Source: Thermobifida fusca NBRC 14071 = JCM 3263
GTDB lineage: Bacteria; Actinomycetota; Actinomycetes; Streptosporangiales; Streptosporangiaceae
Length of the DNA: 64,000 bases
Assembly (NCBI RefSeq): GCF_001592045.1
Contig: NZ_BCWB01000033.1
Coordinates: forward strand, 1 to 64,000
Direction of reading: 5' to 3'
Both the position numbers and the translations under genes were made by a program. This document shows positions 8,328 to 16,890 of the stretch, piece after piece. The stretch's first letter is position 1; each line of letters begins with the position of its first letter. The notes beneath the pieces are model-generated. The model was not told the DNA's origin, searched no databases, and saw nothing but the letters and a program-made list of their open reading frames with translations.

Positions 8328-8609
8328 ATGCTCGCGTCGGTCCTTGGGTCCCCGTGGTTGGAGGGAGTCGAGATCCCCTGCCGCTCCCAGCCCGATCTTT
8401 TCTTCGCTGAGTCCCCGGCTGAAGTGGAGGCAGCCAAGGCGCTGTGTGTGGACTGCCCGGTGCGGGAGCAGTGCCTTGCCGGTGCGCTCGAACGCCGGGA
8501 GCCCTGGGGGGTGTGGGGCGGTCAGTTGCTGGTGAGCGGCAAGGTGGTCGCCCGCAAGCGTCCGCGTGGCCGTCCGCGGAAGAACCAAACCGAGCCGATC
8601 GCCGCATAA
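8328..8609 (+). CDS. whiB7: WhiB7-type Fe-S transcription factor
   Basis: A 93-residue WhiB protein. Four cluster-binding cysteines are at 18, 40, 43 and 49 (last three as CxxC-x5-C), followed by the EPWGVWGG turn (58-65) that contacts region 4 of the housekeeping sigma. The C-terminal AT-hook RGRPRK is the hallmark of WhiB7, the activator of intrinsic antibiotic-resistance genes. ATG 8328 follows GGGAGGA by 6 nt; the in-frame extension upstream is non-conserved and overlaps the terminator, so it was rejected. Expression is probably set by the promoter, uORF and terminator upstream. Neighbouring genes give no resistance context. Confidence 0.9.
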   Translation: MLASVLGSPWLEGVEIPCRSQPDLFFAESPAEVEAAKALCVDCPVREQCLAGALERREPWGVWGGQLLVSGKVVARKRPRGRPRKNQTEPIAA

Positions 8610-8667
8610 TCTCGACCCTTCTCCCTGTACCACGACACCCCTGAGTCAACCGCGAAAGAGGACCACC

Positions 8668-8829
8668 ATGGCGCTGTACCGACGTGACCAGGCATTGCAG
8701 GCAGGCACCGACCCCCGGCAGCGACGGCAGAGCTATCTCCTCGGGGCACGCCAGCTCCGTGCCCGACTGCGGGAGCAGCGCCGCCGGGAAAGGCCAGCCT
8801 CACGAATACCGGAGTCGCGCCGGTGTTGA
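8668..8829 (+). CDS. Small basic hypothetical protein downstream of whiB7
   Basis: A 53-residue, very basic protein (about 14 Arg) beginning MALYRRDQALQAG. A helical Arg/Leu/Gln stretch QLRARLREQRRRER in the second half suggests nucleic-acid or ribosome binding. GAAAGAGGA lies 5 nt before the ATG. It starts 58 bp after the whiB7 stop on the same strand and is followed by a terminator-like hairpin, so it probably shares the whiB7 transcript. No family recognised. Confidence 0.55.
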   Translation: MALYRRDQALQAGTDPRQRRQSYLLGARQLRARLREQRRRERPASRIPESRRC

Positions 8830-8854
8830 CACCACCGGTGTGAGCTGATGAAAC

Positions 8855-8885
8855 GGGGGTGGCCGTGCGCCGCCCCCGCCCTTTT
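8855..8885 (+). terminator. Terminator-like hairpin after the whiB7 unit
   Basis: GGGGGTGGC (8855-8863), loop CGTGC, GCCGCCCCC (8869-8877) with one G-T pair, followed by GCCCTTTT. Confidence 0.6.
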
Positions 8886-9085
8886 CCCCGCGGATTCAGA
8901 AAAAGGAATTTCCGGCGCATCCGAAATGTGGCCGGAAGTGGCCGCTGGAGAAGGGAACGGAAAACGCCTGATGAGGCGTACCTCGTGATCGTGTGCGCAG
9001 GTCTGCCGCAGTGCAGAGCACCAGTCCAAGGGGGCAGCTTGACCTCCCCTGTGACGTCAGACACTGCTGGGCTACCGTCGCAACT

Positions 9086-9643
9086 GTGCCACGAGAACCG
9101 CAAATTGAGGTGCGTCGAAGTTCCCGCCGCAGGCGGATCGTCTCGGCCTACCGCAGCGGGAACCGGACAGTCGTGCTGCTTCCCACAGGGCTCTCCCACA
9201 CTGAGGAACAGAAGTGGGTGGACCTCATCCTGCAGCGGTTGCGGAGCAGAGAAGCATACCGCCACCCCAGCAACCTGGCATTGCACACCCGAGCAGTGGA
9301 GCTCGCTGAACGCTACCTAGACGGGAAAGTCCGCCCTTCAAGCGTCCGCTGGGCGGACGACCCGAGGATCCGGTGGGGCGCCTGCAAGCCGGCCGAGAAG
9401 ACGATCCGGATCGCGCACCGCCTGGCAGGCATGCCCGGCTGGGTCCTCGACTACGTGCTCATGCACGAACTCGTCCACCTCATCGTCCCCGGCCACGGAC
9501 CAGAGTTCTGGAGACTCGTCAACCGCTACCCGCACAGCGAACGGGCCCGCGGCTACCTGGAAGGATTCACGGACGCTCCGCGGCTGCTCACCGCAGAACA
9601 CTCCCACACCACCGAACCCGACGAGCACCCCGCACACGACTGA
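9086..9643 (+). CDS. YgjP-like (DUF45/WLM-type) zinc metallopeptidase
   Basis: A 185-residue protein with the metallopeptidase motif HELVH followed by a downstream His in PGHGPEFW (about 128-145), typical of YgjP/M48-like DUF45 proteins. The preceding RWGACKPAEKTIRIAHRL segment is also family-typical. Partners and substrates of this family are not settled. Start GTG 9086: no Shine-Dalgarno is present, but TACCGT ends 7 nt before it with GTGACG 16 bp further up, so the mRNA is probably leaderless. Confidence 0.82.
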   Translation: MPREPQIEVRRSSRRRRIVSAYRSGNRTVVLLPTGLSHTEEQKWVDLILQRLRSREAYRHPSNLALHTRAVELAERYLDGKVRPSSVRWADDPRIRWGACKPAEKTIRIAHRLAGMPGWVLDYVLMHELVHLIVPGHGPEFWRLVNRYPHSERARGYLEGFTDAPRLLTAEHSHTTEPDEHPAHD

Positions 9644-9872
9644 CCCCGCACAGACCCCGGCGGCACCCAGGACCCGCACCCTGCCCGCCAGCGACGAAGA
9701 ACGCACCCCTTTTCCGGGACAGAGCTGACCTGATTTCTCACCGCAGCCAAGAAACCCCGACATGCCGCTGCACGTGGCCGCGCACAGGATCATCCGGCCG
9801 TACCCAGACCGGTGAAAAGGATTGGGCGGCCGGATACCCAGCGGGCGCACCACCGGAGTGTCCGAAGCTGCG

Positions 9873-11132
9873 CTACCGCAGCGGCGGCGGATAGCCGCCC
9901 GGACGCGGCACCGGAGGATGGTGGACCGCGCTCCCGGAAATGCTGCGTAACTCCGGAACGAAACGGCGCACATAGTCGCCGCTGGGGTCGTAGCGCTCCG
10001 CCTGCCGGTACAGATTGATCCGGCGCGCTGGCCGCGGCACGCCCCCGGTGCCCGCGATCTGCTGCCAGTTGCCGTAGTTGTTCGCGACATCCCCGTCCAC
10101 CAGCAGGGAGTAGAAGTGGTCCGCGCCCCGCTTCCAGTGGATGCGCAGCACCTGGGTGAGATAGGTGGCGGTCAGCATCCGGATCCGCCCCGGCACGTAC
10201 CCCTCCCACAGCAATTGGCGCATTCCCGCATCCACGATGGGAACACCCGTCCTGCCCGAACACCACGCCGCAAACGCGGAATCGTCATCCCGCCACTGGA
10301 TGGGCCGCGGCCGATAGTCGGCCCGGGGCAACCGCGGGAAAGCCTGCAGCACCTGGTGGTGGAAGTCGCGGAGCGCCAACTGCCGCAGGAGCAGCGCACC
10401 CCGAGGGTGCTCCCGCGCCACGAGCGCCACCTCCAACGGGGAAAGACAACCGAAATGCAGATGGCAGCCGAACCGGGAATCCTGGTTGGGCTGGGCAAGC
10501 CACGCGCGGATCCGCTCCCGCGCGGTACGAGGTCCGCCCTGCTCCCGCTGCGGGGCGAGCACCCCCGTCCCCAGCCGGATCAGTTCAGCGCCGGGCAGCG
10601 GCCCCGGCACCAGACCCTCCGGCAGCCTCACCCGCTCCGGGGCGGGCCGCGGGGACCGCCACTGCGCGGCACGCCACGCGTTCAGATACGGGGTGAAGAT
10701 CTGGTAGTGGTCGCCGTGCGCGGGGCGCAGCGCTCCCGGCGGCACCACGGTCACCCCCGGGAAAGTCCGCACGTGGGCCCCCGCAGCCCTCACCGCCTCC
10801 GTCAACTGCCGGGCCCGCCGCACCGCGGCCGCGCTCACATCCGCGCTGAGATACACCGCTTGTGCCCCGGTCTCCGCCACGATACGGACGGTTTCGGCGA
10901 CCGTGTCCCCCTGGCGGACGACAAGCTCGCCGCCGCGCTCCCGCAGCAGCCCGCGGAGCTCGGCCAGCGCCTCGAGCAGATAGGCGATCCGATTGCGTGC
11001 CGAGACCCGCACCAGCGCCGGGTCGACGACGAACAGCGGCACCACCCGGTCCGCTTCGGTGACTGCGGCGTGCAGTGCGGGATGGTCGGACACCCGAAGG
11101 TCACGGGTGAACAGCACGACGGTGGTGGACAC
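9873..11132 (-). CDS. phr: Deoxyribodipyrimidine photolyase (class I)
   Basis: A 419-residue photolyase that repairs cyclobutane pyrimidine dimers with blue light. The N-terminal antenna domain starts TTVVLFTRDLRVSDHPAL. The FAD-binding helical domain shows FGCLSPLEVALV-like sequence, then WREFHHQ-equivalent LALRDFHHQVL, the GxxxVDAGMRQL helix, and the diagnostic DGDVANNYGNWQQIAGTG motif. C-terminal Pro-rich tail. The start is GTG 11132, with GGGGAGGG 5 nt upstream. Convergent with the metallopeptidase gene. The 230-bp gap between them holds nothing I recognise. Confidence 0.92.
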   Translation of the reverse strand: MSTTVVLFTRDLRVSDHPALHAAVTEADRVVPLFVVDPALVRVSARNRIAYLLEALAELRGLLRERGGELVVRQGDTVAETVRIVAETGAQAVYLSADVSAAAVRRARQLTEAVRAAGAHVRTFPGVTVVPPGALRPAHGDHYQIFTPYLNAWRAAQWRSPRPAPERVRLPEGLVPGPLPGAELIRLGTGVLAPQREQGGPRTARERIRAWLAQPNQDSRFGCHLHFGCLSPLEVALVAREHPRGALLLRQLALRDFHHQVLQAFPRLPRADYRPRPIQWRDDDSAFAAWCSGRTGVPIVDAGMRQLLWEGYVPGRIRMLTATYLTQVLRIHWKRGADHFYSLLVDGDVANNYGNWQQIAGTGGVPRPARRINLYRQAERYDPSGDYVRRFVPELRSISGSAVHHPPVPRPGGYPPPLR

Positions 11133-11250
11133 GATCCCTCCCCGGAGAGCGGCATCCCAATGCGCTCACCCAGTGAAGGCCAATCCCCACCGTCGGAATC
11201 AAGGCTCTATCACGGACTGTGGATAATCCGCCGCTGAACGTAGTCGGAGC

Positions 11251-11808
11251 CTACCCCGCTGCTGCCGCGGCGCGGACCCGCTGGACCGCTGCGGCCACCA
11301 GAGCGCGGCAGGCGTCATCAGACGGCTCCGGAAGCGCGGTCACCTCGAACCAGGCCAGACCATCCGACTCAGCCGGATCCACCACGGGCTCAGCGCCAGG
11401 CGGTGCGACCGCCACATACTGCACGTCCAGGTGCCACGACCCGCCGCCGCACGGCACCGCATGCCGGTCCAACCGCACCGGCGTGGGCAGCAGGCGGAGA
11501 CCCGCGATCCCCGACTCCTCCGTCGCCTCCCGCAGCGCTGCCGCAGCTAGCGAAGAGTCCCCAGGCTCGCAATGTCCCCCCAACTGCAGCCACAGCCGTA
11601 TCTTGCGGTGCAAGGTGAGCAGCACCCGCTGCCCGGTAGCGTCCACGACCGCGGCGCTCGCCGTCAGATGACCGGGCAGGCACGACCGCCACATGGCGTC
11701 CGGGTAGCGGTCGAGATGGTCCAGGTAGGCGCGGCGCAGCCGCTCTTGGTCCGCATCCGGGGCGGTCCAGGACGCCAACACCGCGCGAGCGTCAGCGTGC
11801 AGGCTCAA
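11251..11808 (-). CDS. Nudix hydrolase
   Basis: A 185-residue Nudix protein. The Nudix box spans GGHCEPGDSSLAAAALREAT with EESG (about residues 74-97), preceded by RKIRLWLQLGGH, similar to the NudF/CTP-diphosphatase-like group; substrate is unknown. The start appears to be TTG 11808, overlapping the stop codon of the DUF2342 gene (TTGA), which implies translational coupling. TTG is a weak start, and no other in-frame ATG or GTG preserves the N-terminal helix. Confidence 0.82.
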   Translation of the reverse strand: MSLHADARAVLASWTAPDADQERLRRAYLDHLDRYPDAMWRSCLPGHLTASAAVVDATGQRVLLTLHRKIRLWLQLGGHCEPGDSSLAAAALREATEESGIAGLRLLPTPVRLDRHAVPCGGGSWHLDVQYVAVAPPGAEPVVDPAESDGLAWFEVTALPEPSDDACRALVAAAVQRVRAAAAAG

Positions 11809-13208
11809 CGCTCGCCCTTGTCCTCGTCGTCTCCGTCCCGCCGCTCCTCGGACGGCTCCTCGGTCAACTGGGACAGGTCCAGGTCAGGAGAGGACGCGGA
11901 GCCGCGGACGAAATCGTCGGGCGCGTCCAAATCCTCCCCGGACGGCATGAGGTCGGGGTGCTCCCACACGGCGTCGCGGCCGTCGATCCCCCGCGCCTCG
12001 GTGAGGGCCTGCCACAGCTTCGCGGCGTCGCGCAGCCGGCGGGGCCGCAGCTCCAAGCCCACCAAGGTGGCGAACGTGTGCTCCGCGGGACCGCCCGAGG
12101 CCCGGCGCCGCCGCAGCGCCTCACCCAGCGCGGCAGCCTGCGGCAGCCGCTGCGACACCGCCGCATCCACCACGGTGGACACCCAGCCCTCGATCAGCGC
12201 CAGCGCGGTCTCCAAACGGGCCAGCGACGCCTTCTGCCTGGGAGTGTCCTCGGTCTGGAACAGCCCTTGGCCTTCCAGGCTGGACAGCGCCTCCTGCAAC
12301 GACTCGGGGTTGGTGAGGTCGATGTGGCCCAGCTGCTTCTCGAAGCCGCTGATATCGAACGACATCCCGGCCGCATACTCCTCGACCAGGGCGAACAGGT
12401 GCGAGCGCAGCCACGGCACGTGCCGGAACAGCCGGTGGTGGGCAGCCTCCCGGGCCGCCAGGTACAAGCGGACCTCGTCCAGCGGGACGCCCAGCCCTTC
12501 ACCGAACTCCCGGACCCCCTCGGGCAGCAGGACCGCGCGGCCTTCACCCGCCAGCGGCAGCCCCACATCGGTCGACCCCACGACTTCGCGGGCCAACTCC
12601 CCGATCGCCTGCCCCACCTGCTGGCCGACCAGCGCCCCGCCGATCTGCCGGAACATGCCCAGCAGCGGACCAGCGACCGCCGCCATCTCCTGCGGCAGGT
12701 TCTGCTCCATGGTCTCCACGACCCGGCCGGTCAGCGGTTCGCACAGCTTCGTCCAGGTCGGCACCGTCTTCTCGACCCACTCGGACCGGCTCCACGCCTC
12801 CATCGTGTGCAGGCCCGACGGCAGTGCGGTGACCTCGTTCAACCAGAGGTCCGCCAGCCGCAGCGCCTCCTGGACGCGCGCGTAGTCGACCGGGCCGATG
12901 CTCGGATCGCCGTGCTGGGAGACGACGTGCCGGGCAATATTCGTGGCAGCAGCCCAGTTGATCCCGCTCGCGCCGGAATCCTGCCCCGATCCAGAAGTCG
13001 GCTGCGCGGCGGACATCATGTCGGCGAACTGACGGAGCATCTGGGCGAACTGCTGGGGGTCCCCGAACGGGAAACCGCCCGGCGGCATGTGAGGGAAACC
13101 ACCGCCGGAACCGCCTTGACCGGCTCCCGAACCGGAATCGTTAGGGCCACGACCGGATTCGTCGTCCGGGCCGTTCGACATGCTGAAACCGAAAGGTAGG
13201 TCGTTCAC
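11805..13208 (-). CDS. DUF2342 family zinc-dependent metalloprotease-like protein
   Basis: A 467-residue actinobacterial protein of the DUF2342 family, often annotated as F420-biosynthesis-associated although that role is unproven. A Gly/Ser/Pro-rich N-terminal 60 residues precede a helical domain with the putative zinc motif AAHHRLFRHVPWLRSHL (about 245-262), in which the spacing of His residues suggests metal binding. The acidic C-terminal 50 residues look disordered. GTG 13208 is chosen because GAGG lies 7 nt upstream. Next gene on the strand overlaps by TTGA. Confidence 0.8.
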   Translation of the reverse strand: MNDLPFGFSMSNGPDDESGRGPNDSGSGAGQGGSGGGFPHMPPGGFPFGDPQQFAQMLRQFADMMSAAQPTSGSGQDSGASGINWAAATNIARHVVSQHGDPSIGPVDYARVQEALRLADLWLNEVTALPSGLHTMEAWSRSEWVEKTVPTWTKLCEPLTGRVVETMEQNLPQEMAAVAGPLLGMFRQIGGALVGQQVGQAIGELAREVVGSTDVGLPLAGEGRAVLLPEGVREFGEGLGVPLDEVRLYLAAREAAHHRLFRHVPWLRSHLFALVEEYAAGMSFDISGFEKQLGHIDLTNPESLQEALSSLEGQGLFQTEDTPRQKASLARLETALALIEGWVSTVVDAAVSQRLPQAAALGEALRRRRASGGPAEHTFATLVGLELRPRRLRDAAKLWQALTEARGIDGRDAVWEHPDLMPSGEDLDAPDDFVRGSASSPDLDLSQLTEEPSEERRDGDDEDKGER

Positions 13209-13269
13209 GATCAGACCTCGGGCAGGATAGGAACGTCTCCACTGTCACGTTAGCTGGGAGCCGCCCGGA

Positions 13270-14391
13270 GTGAATACTCAATCTGGCCAGGTTCGCCCAC
13301 AGCACAGCCAAATGTCCGAAGGCCTGGTCGTCGCAGTGACAGGCGCGGCCTCCGGCGTTGGCCGTCTACTGGTAGAACGTCTGCTCACCGGGGAGGGTTC
13401 CAGAAAAATCTCCCGAATTATCGGCATCGACTCGCGCCGGGGAGACATTCCAGGAGTGTCCTGGCACGTCGCGGACGTGTGCGATCCGCGGCTCGCCACC
13501 CTGCTTGCGGGGGTGGACGTCCTCGTCCACACCGCCGACGACCGCTCCCTGGAGACTCCGCGACGGCAGCGCCGCACCCACAACATCCGCTCCGCACAGA
13601 CTGTGCTGACTGCCGCCGCCGCGCAGCGGGTCCCCCGAGTCATCCTCATCACCAGCACCATGGTCTACGGGGCCGACCCCAACAACGAGGTTCCCCTCGA
13701 CGAGACCCTGCCGTTCCGCAGCGAAGTCGACACCGGCCTCGTCGGCGACTTCGTCGAAATCGAAGAACTGGCCGCGCTGGCCCGCAGAGCCCACCCCGGA
13801 CTGTCCGTGACCGTGCTGCGCCCCGCACCGCTCGTCGGCCCCGGCATGGACACCCTGCTCAGCCGGCACTTCTCCGCCCCCCGGCTGCTCACCGTCAAAG
13901 GGTGCACCCCCAAATGGCAGTTCTGCCACATCGAAGACCTCGCCAGCGCCCTGGACTTCGTGGTGCGTGCGGAGACCGAAGGCAAAGGCGGCGCCCTCGC
14001 CGTGGGCTGCGACGGCTACCTCGACCACGCCGAAGTCGAAGAGATCGCCCAACTGCGCTCCTTCGAACTCCCCGCCAACCTGGCGTTCGGCACCACCCAG
14101 CGGCTGCACCGGCTGGGCATCACCCCTGCCCCCGCCAGCGAACTGAAATTCCTCGTCTACCCGTGCGTCGTGGACTGCGCCACCCTGCGGAACGCGGGAT
14201 GGCGCCCGGCCTACGACAATGTCGCGGCGCTGCGGGCCCTCCTGGAGTCCCGGTCCGGCACCCCCGCACTCGTCGGACGCAACCTCGGCCGCAAGGAGGT
14301 CACCATCACCGCAGCAGGAGCCGCCGGCGCGGTCGCCGCGATCGGCACCGCCGTCGCCGCCCACCACCTCCGCAAACGGCGCAAGAACTGA
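13270..14391 (+). CDS. NAD-dependent epimerase/dehydratase family protein (SDR-e)
   Basis: A 373-residue extended SDR protein. The Rossmann motif GAASGVGRLL begins at about residue 25, an STMVYG segment holds the Ser and Tyr of the active site, though the usual YxxxK lacks an obvious Lys (VGDFVEIE follows), and a substrate domain follows with WQFCHIEDLA. The extreme C terminus has a Gly/Ala-rich hydrophobic helix followed by KRRKN, so the protein may be membrane-anchored by its tail. GTG 13270 follows GGGAG by 9 nt. The altered YxxxK suggests a non-catalytic or atypical enzyme; substrate unknown. Confidence 0.78.
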   Translation: MNTQSGQVRPQHSQMSEGLVVAVTGAASGVGRLLVERLLTGEGSRKISRIIGIDSRRGDIPGVSWHVADVCDPRLATLLAGVDVLVHTADDRSLETPRRQRRTHNIRSAQTVLTAAAAQRVPRVILITSTMVYGADPNNEVPLDETLPFRSEVDTGLVGDFVEIEELAALARRAHPGLSVTVLRPAPLVGPGMDTLLSRHFSAPRLLTVKGCTPKWQFCHIEDLASALDFVVRAETEGKGGALAVGCDGYLDHAEVEEIAQLRSFELPANLAFGTTQRLHRLGITPAPASELKFLVYPCVVDCATLRNAGWRPAYDNVAALRALLESRSGTPALVGRNLGRKEVTITAAGAAGAVAAIGTAVAAHHLRKRRKN

Positions 14392-14457
14392 GCGGCACGA
14401 CTGCGCCGCCGGTTCCGGGAGGGCACGGAAACGCGGCCCGTTGGTACTGTCTGGAGC

Positions 14458-14889
14458 GTGGAAGCCATCGCGCTCGCGGAGATCCGTACCACTCCGCTGT
14501 CCGTCGACGAAGTCCTCGCGGCCGTCAAAGACGACCGGGCAGGAGGGACCGCCTTCTTCGTGGGGACCGTCCGCAACCATGACCACGGCCGCGACGTGGC
14601 CGCGCTGTCCTACTCGGCGCATCCCACCGCCGAGCAGCGGATGCGCGACGTCATGGAGAAGATCGTGGCCGATACGGCCGACGGCACCGTGCACCGGGTC
14701 GCGGCCGTGCACCGGGTCGGCGACCTCACCGTAGGCGACCTGGCAGTGGTTGTCGCCGCGGCAGCCTCCCACCGGGAGGAAGCGTTCACGGTCTGCCGAC
14801 GGCTCATCGACGACATCAAAGCAGAAGTGCCGATCTGGAAGCACCAAACATTCACCGAGGGCGACAGCGAGTGGGTGGGCGCTTACTAA
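14458..14889 (+). CDS. moaE: Molybdopterin synthase catalytic subunit
   Basis: A 143-residue MoaE, which transfers sulfur from MoaD thiocarboxylate to precursor Z to make molybdopterin. Signature segments: GGTAFFVGTVRNHDHGRDV near 30-50, HRVGDLTVGD, the SHREEAF region, and the catalytic Lys in IKAEVPIWKHQTF near 118-130. No moaD lies nearby. Start GTG 14458 lacks a Shine-Dalgarno; TACTGT ends 7 nt upstream, consistent with a leaderless mRNA. Confidence 0.92.
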   Translation: MEAIALAEIRTTPLSVDEVLAAVKDDRAGGTAFFVGTVRNHDHGRDVAALSYSAHPTAEQRMRDVMEKIVADTADGTVHRVAAVHRVGDLTVGDLAVVVAAAASHREEAFTVCRRLIDDIKAEVPIWKHQTFTEGDSEWVGAY

Positions 14890-14945
14890 CCCCTGATCCA
14901 GCACCAGAGTCACAGCGGAAGGCTGAGCCGCATAGGCTTTCCGCC

Positions 14946-15989
14946 ATGGTCCGTCGTGCGATGACTCTGCTCACGTCCGCCGTCCTGCTCGTCGGATTGA
15001 CGGTGGCGGCGCTCGCGATCCCCGTCCCCTACGTGGTGGCCTCTCCCGGCCTGGCATTGAACACGCTCGGGGAAATCGATGGGGAACAAGTCATCCGGAT
15101 CGAAGGGCAGCCGGTCTACGAGCACGACGGGGCGCTGTCCATGGTCACCGTCCAGTACTCGGGCGGACCGGACTCGCGGATGAACCTGTTCACCACCTTG
15201 AGCGCCTGGCTCTCCCCGACCCAGGCGGTGCTGCCGGAAGAGGCGATCTTCCCGCCCAACACCAGTGCCGAAGAGGTCAGCCAGACCCAGGCGGCCCAGA
15301 TGGACAACTCCCAGGACGCGGCTGTTGCCGCGGCCCTCAACGAGCTGGGGATCGACTACGAGACCACCGCGACCGTGCACGCGGTCAACGAAGGCTACCC
15401 GGCCGAAGGCGTCCTGCAGTCAGGCGACGTCATCGTGGAGGTCGACGGCAAGCCCGTCGCCGACAAGAACGAGGTGGTGGCAGCGGTCAAAGACCGCTCG
15501 CCCGGGGATACGGTCCGCTTCCTCATCGAACGCGACGGCCAGCGGGAAGAAGTCGAAGTCGGCACGGTCGCTTCCGACAGCGGAGACCCCATCGTCGGCA
15601 TCACCGTCGAAGACACGATGGTCTTCCCGTTCGAAGTGCAGATCAGTGTCGGCCGGGTGGGCGGCCCCAGCGCGGGAATGATGTTCGCGCTGGGAGTGAT
15701 GGACCGCCTCGACCCGGAAGGGCTCACCGGCGGGCACCGGATCGCCGGGACCGGCACCATCGACCCGGAAGGCAACGTGGGCGGGGTCAGCGGAGTCCAG
15801 CAGAAGATGATCAGCGCCAAGCGGGAAGGCGCCGAATACTTCCTCGTCGCCGCGGAAAGCTGCGACCAGACTTTCGACTCGCCGGTCACCGGCCAGATCG
15901 AAGTGGTCAAAGTGGAGACACTCAAAGACGCCGTGGCAGCGCTGGAAAACATCCGCGAAGGCAACCTCGACGACCTGCCCCGTTGCTGA
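14946..15989 (+). CDS. PDZ domain-containing Lon-like (S16) membrane protease
   Basis: A 347-residue protein with one N-terminal membrane anchor (about 6-28), an extracytoplasmic region, a PDZ domain (about 140-215, SGDVIVEVDGKPV) and a C-terminal Lon-type Ser/Lys protease domain. The dyad is Ser242 in GGPSAG and Lys287 in VQQKMISA, 45 residues apart as expected for S16. This family is conserved in actinobacteria next to UPF0182/PPA1309 genes, as here. ATG 14946 was chosen over an upstream GTG overlapping moaE because it places the anchor near the N terminus; TAGGCT ends 7 nt upstream and no Shine-Dalgarno is seen, so the mRNA may be leaderless. Confidence 0.87.
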   Translation: MVRRAMTLLTSAVLLVGLTVAALAIPVPYVVASPGLALNTLGEIDGEQVIRIEGQPVYEHDGALSMVTVQYSGGPDSRMNLFTTLSAWLSPTQAVLPEEAIFPPNTSAEEVSQTQAAQMDNSQDAAVAAALNELGIDYETTATVHAVNEGYPAEGVLQSGDVIVEVDGKPVADKNEVVAAVKDRSPGDTVRFLIERDGQREEVEVGTVASDSGDPIVGITVEDTMVFPFEVQISVGRVGGPSAGMMFALGVMDRLDPEGLTGGHRIAGTGTIDPEGNVGGVSGVQQKMISAKREGAEYFLVAAESCDQTFDSPVTGQIEVVKVETLKDAVAALENIREGNLDDLPRC

Positions 15990-16034
15990 GCCGGGCCCCG
16001 CACCCGACTCAGCGCGCGCCGCAGGGCTCTGGGC

Positions 16035-16559
16035 TCAGTGGCCCTCTTCGAACGTCAACGTGAGGGCCGACGTGAGCCCGGGAATGAGGTCTTCCCCGTT
16101 GAGGACCTGGTCGTCAGAGTCGTAGCTGCGCATCCGCAGCGCCGAGTACCGGCTGCCGTCCCGCAGCACGCCCGCCACCATGCGGACCTCCTCGGCCCCC
16201 GGCTGCGCCTGGGCCCAGGCCGCGGTGTCCCCGTCCCGCGGCGGGTCCAGGGTCTCATCCGAGCCTCGGACGACCAGGCGCTCCATGACCAGCGCGCAGC
16301 CCGCCACAGTCTCGGGCCACATGATCCTGCCCAGCACCTCTTCCAAGGGCATGTCGCTCGGCAGCGGCTCCTGCTCCACGGGGGTGAGCCCGGAAGGGTC
16401 CGCCTCTTCGCTGATCCCCAGCAGTTCGGCAAGGTGGGGTTCCCGTTGCACCAGTTCTGCCGTGGGCACCAGGGCGTACATCCGGACGGGCTGGTCCCAG
16501 CCCTGCTTGGCGGCGTGGCGCTCCAGGCCCAGCACGGCTTCCCGAAGGTTGAAAGACAC
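16035..16559 (-). CDS. PPA1309 family protein
   Basis: A 174-residue actinobacterial protein of unknown function, recognised by its N-terminal LREAVLGLERHAA and GWDQPVRMYALVPT segments, the MWPETVAGCALVMERLV motif and the GVLRDGSRYSALRMR core. No catalytic motif or membrane segment. GTG 16559 follows GGAGAA by 4 nt; the longer upstream frame is non-conserved. It lies between the PDZ protease gene and the UPF0182 gene, an arrangement conserved in many actinobacteria. Residue content around the tail (LTFEEGH) is acidic. Confidence 0.82.
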   Translation of the reverse strand: MSFNLREAVLGLERHAAKQGWDQPVRMYALVPTAELVQREPHLAELLGISEEADPSGLTPVEQEPLPSDMPLEEVLGRIMWPETVAGCALVMERLVVRGSDETLDPPRDGDTAAWAQAQPGAEEVRMVAGVLRDGSRYSALRMRSYDSDDQVLNGEDLIPGLTSALTLTFEEGH

Positions 16560-16890
16560 GATTTCTCCTGCCCTTGGAACGGTCTTGTGGGGAAAAGGAT
16601 CGGCACGCACGCCCCCGCAACGCAAAGTAAGGTTCGGGGTGAAGGTTGTCCCAGGGAACCCGGTTTTCCTCGCGGGCGGGGTGTCGAAGCCGTCTCGGTG
16701 AGGTTTCGACGCAGTGAAGCGGGAACCCAACGAGATCCCGATAAGTTGCCACTGTAGTAGGGGACACCATGTCCGCATATTCGATCAGCACCAAGTCACC
16801 CGGAGTACAGGGACGGCCCTACGTTCTGTCCCGTCCCCTGCCGTGTCCGGGGACCCGTGCCACGATAGCCAGTAGGAACGAGGGGGAGGC

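Noticed and set aside
9039-9044. TTGACC as the -35 for the metallopeptidase gene
   Set aside because: It is 28 bp from the -10 candidate TACCGT, too far; GTGACG 16 bp away fits better.
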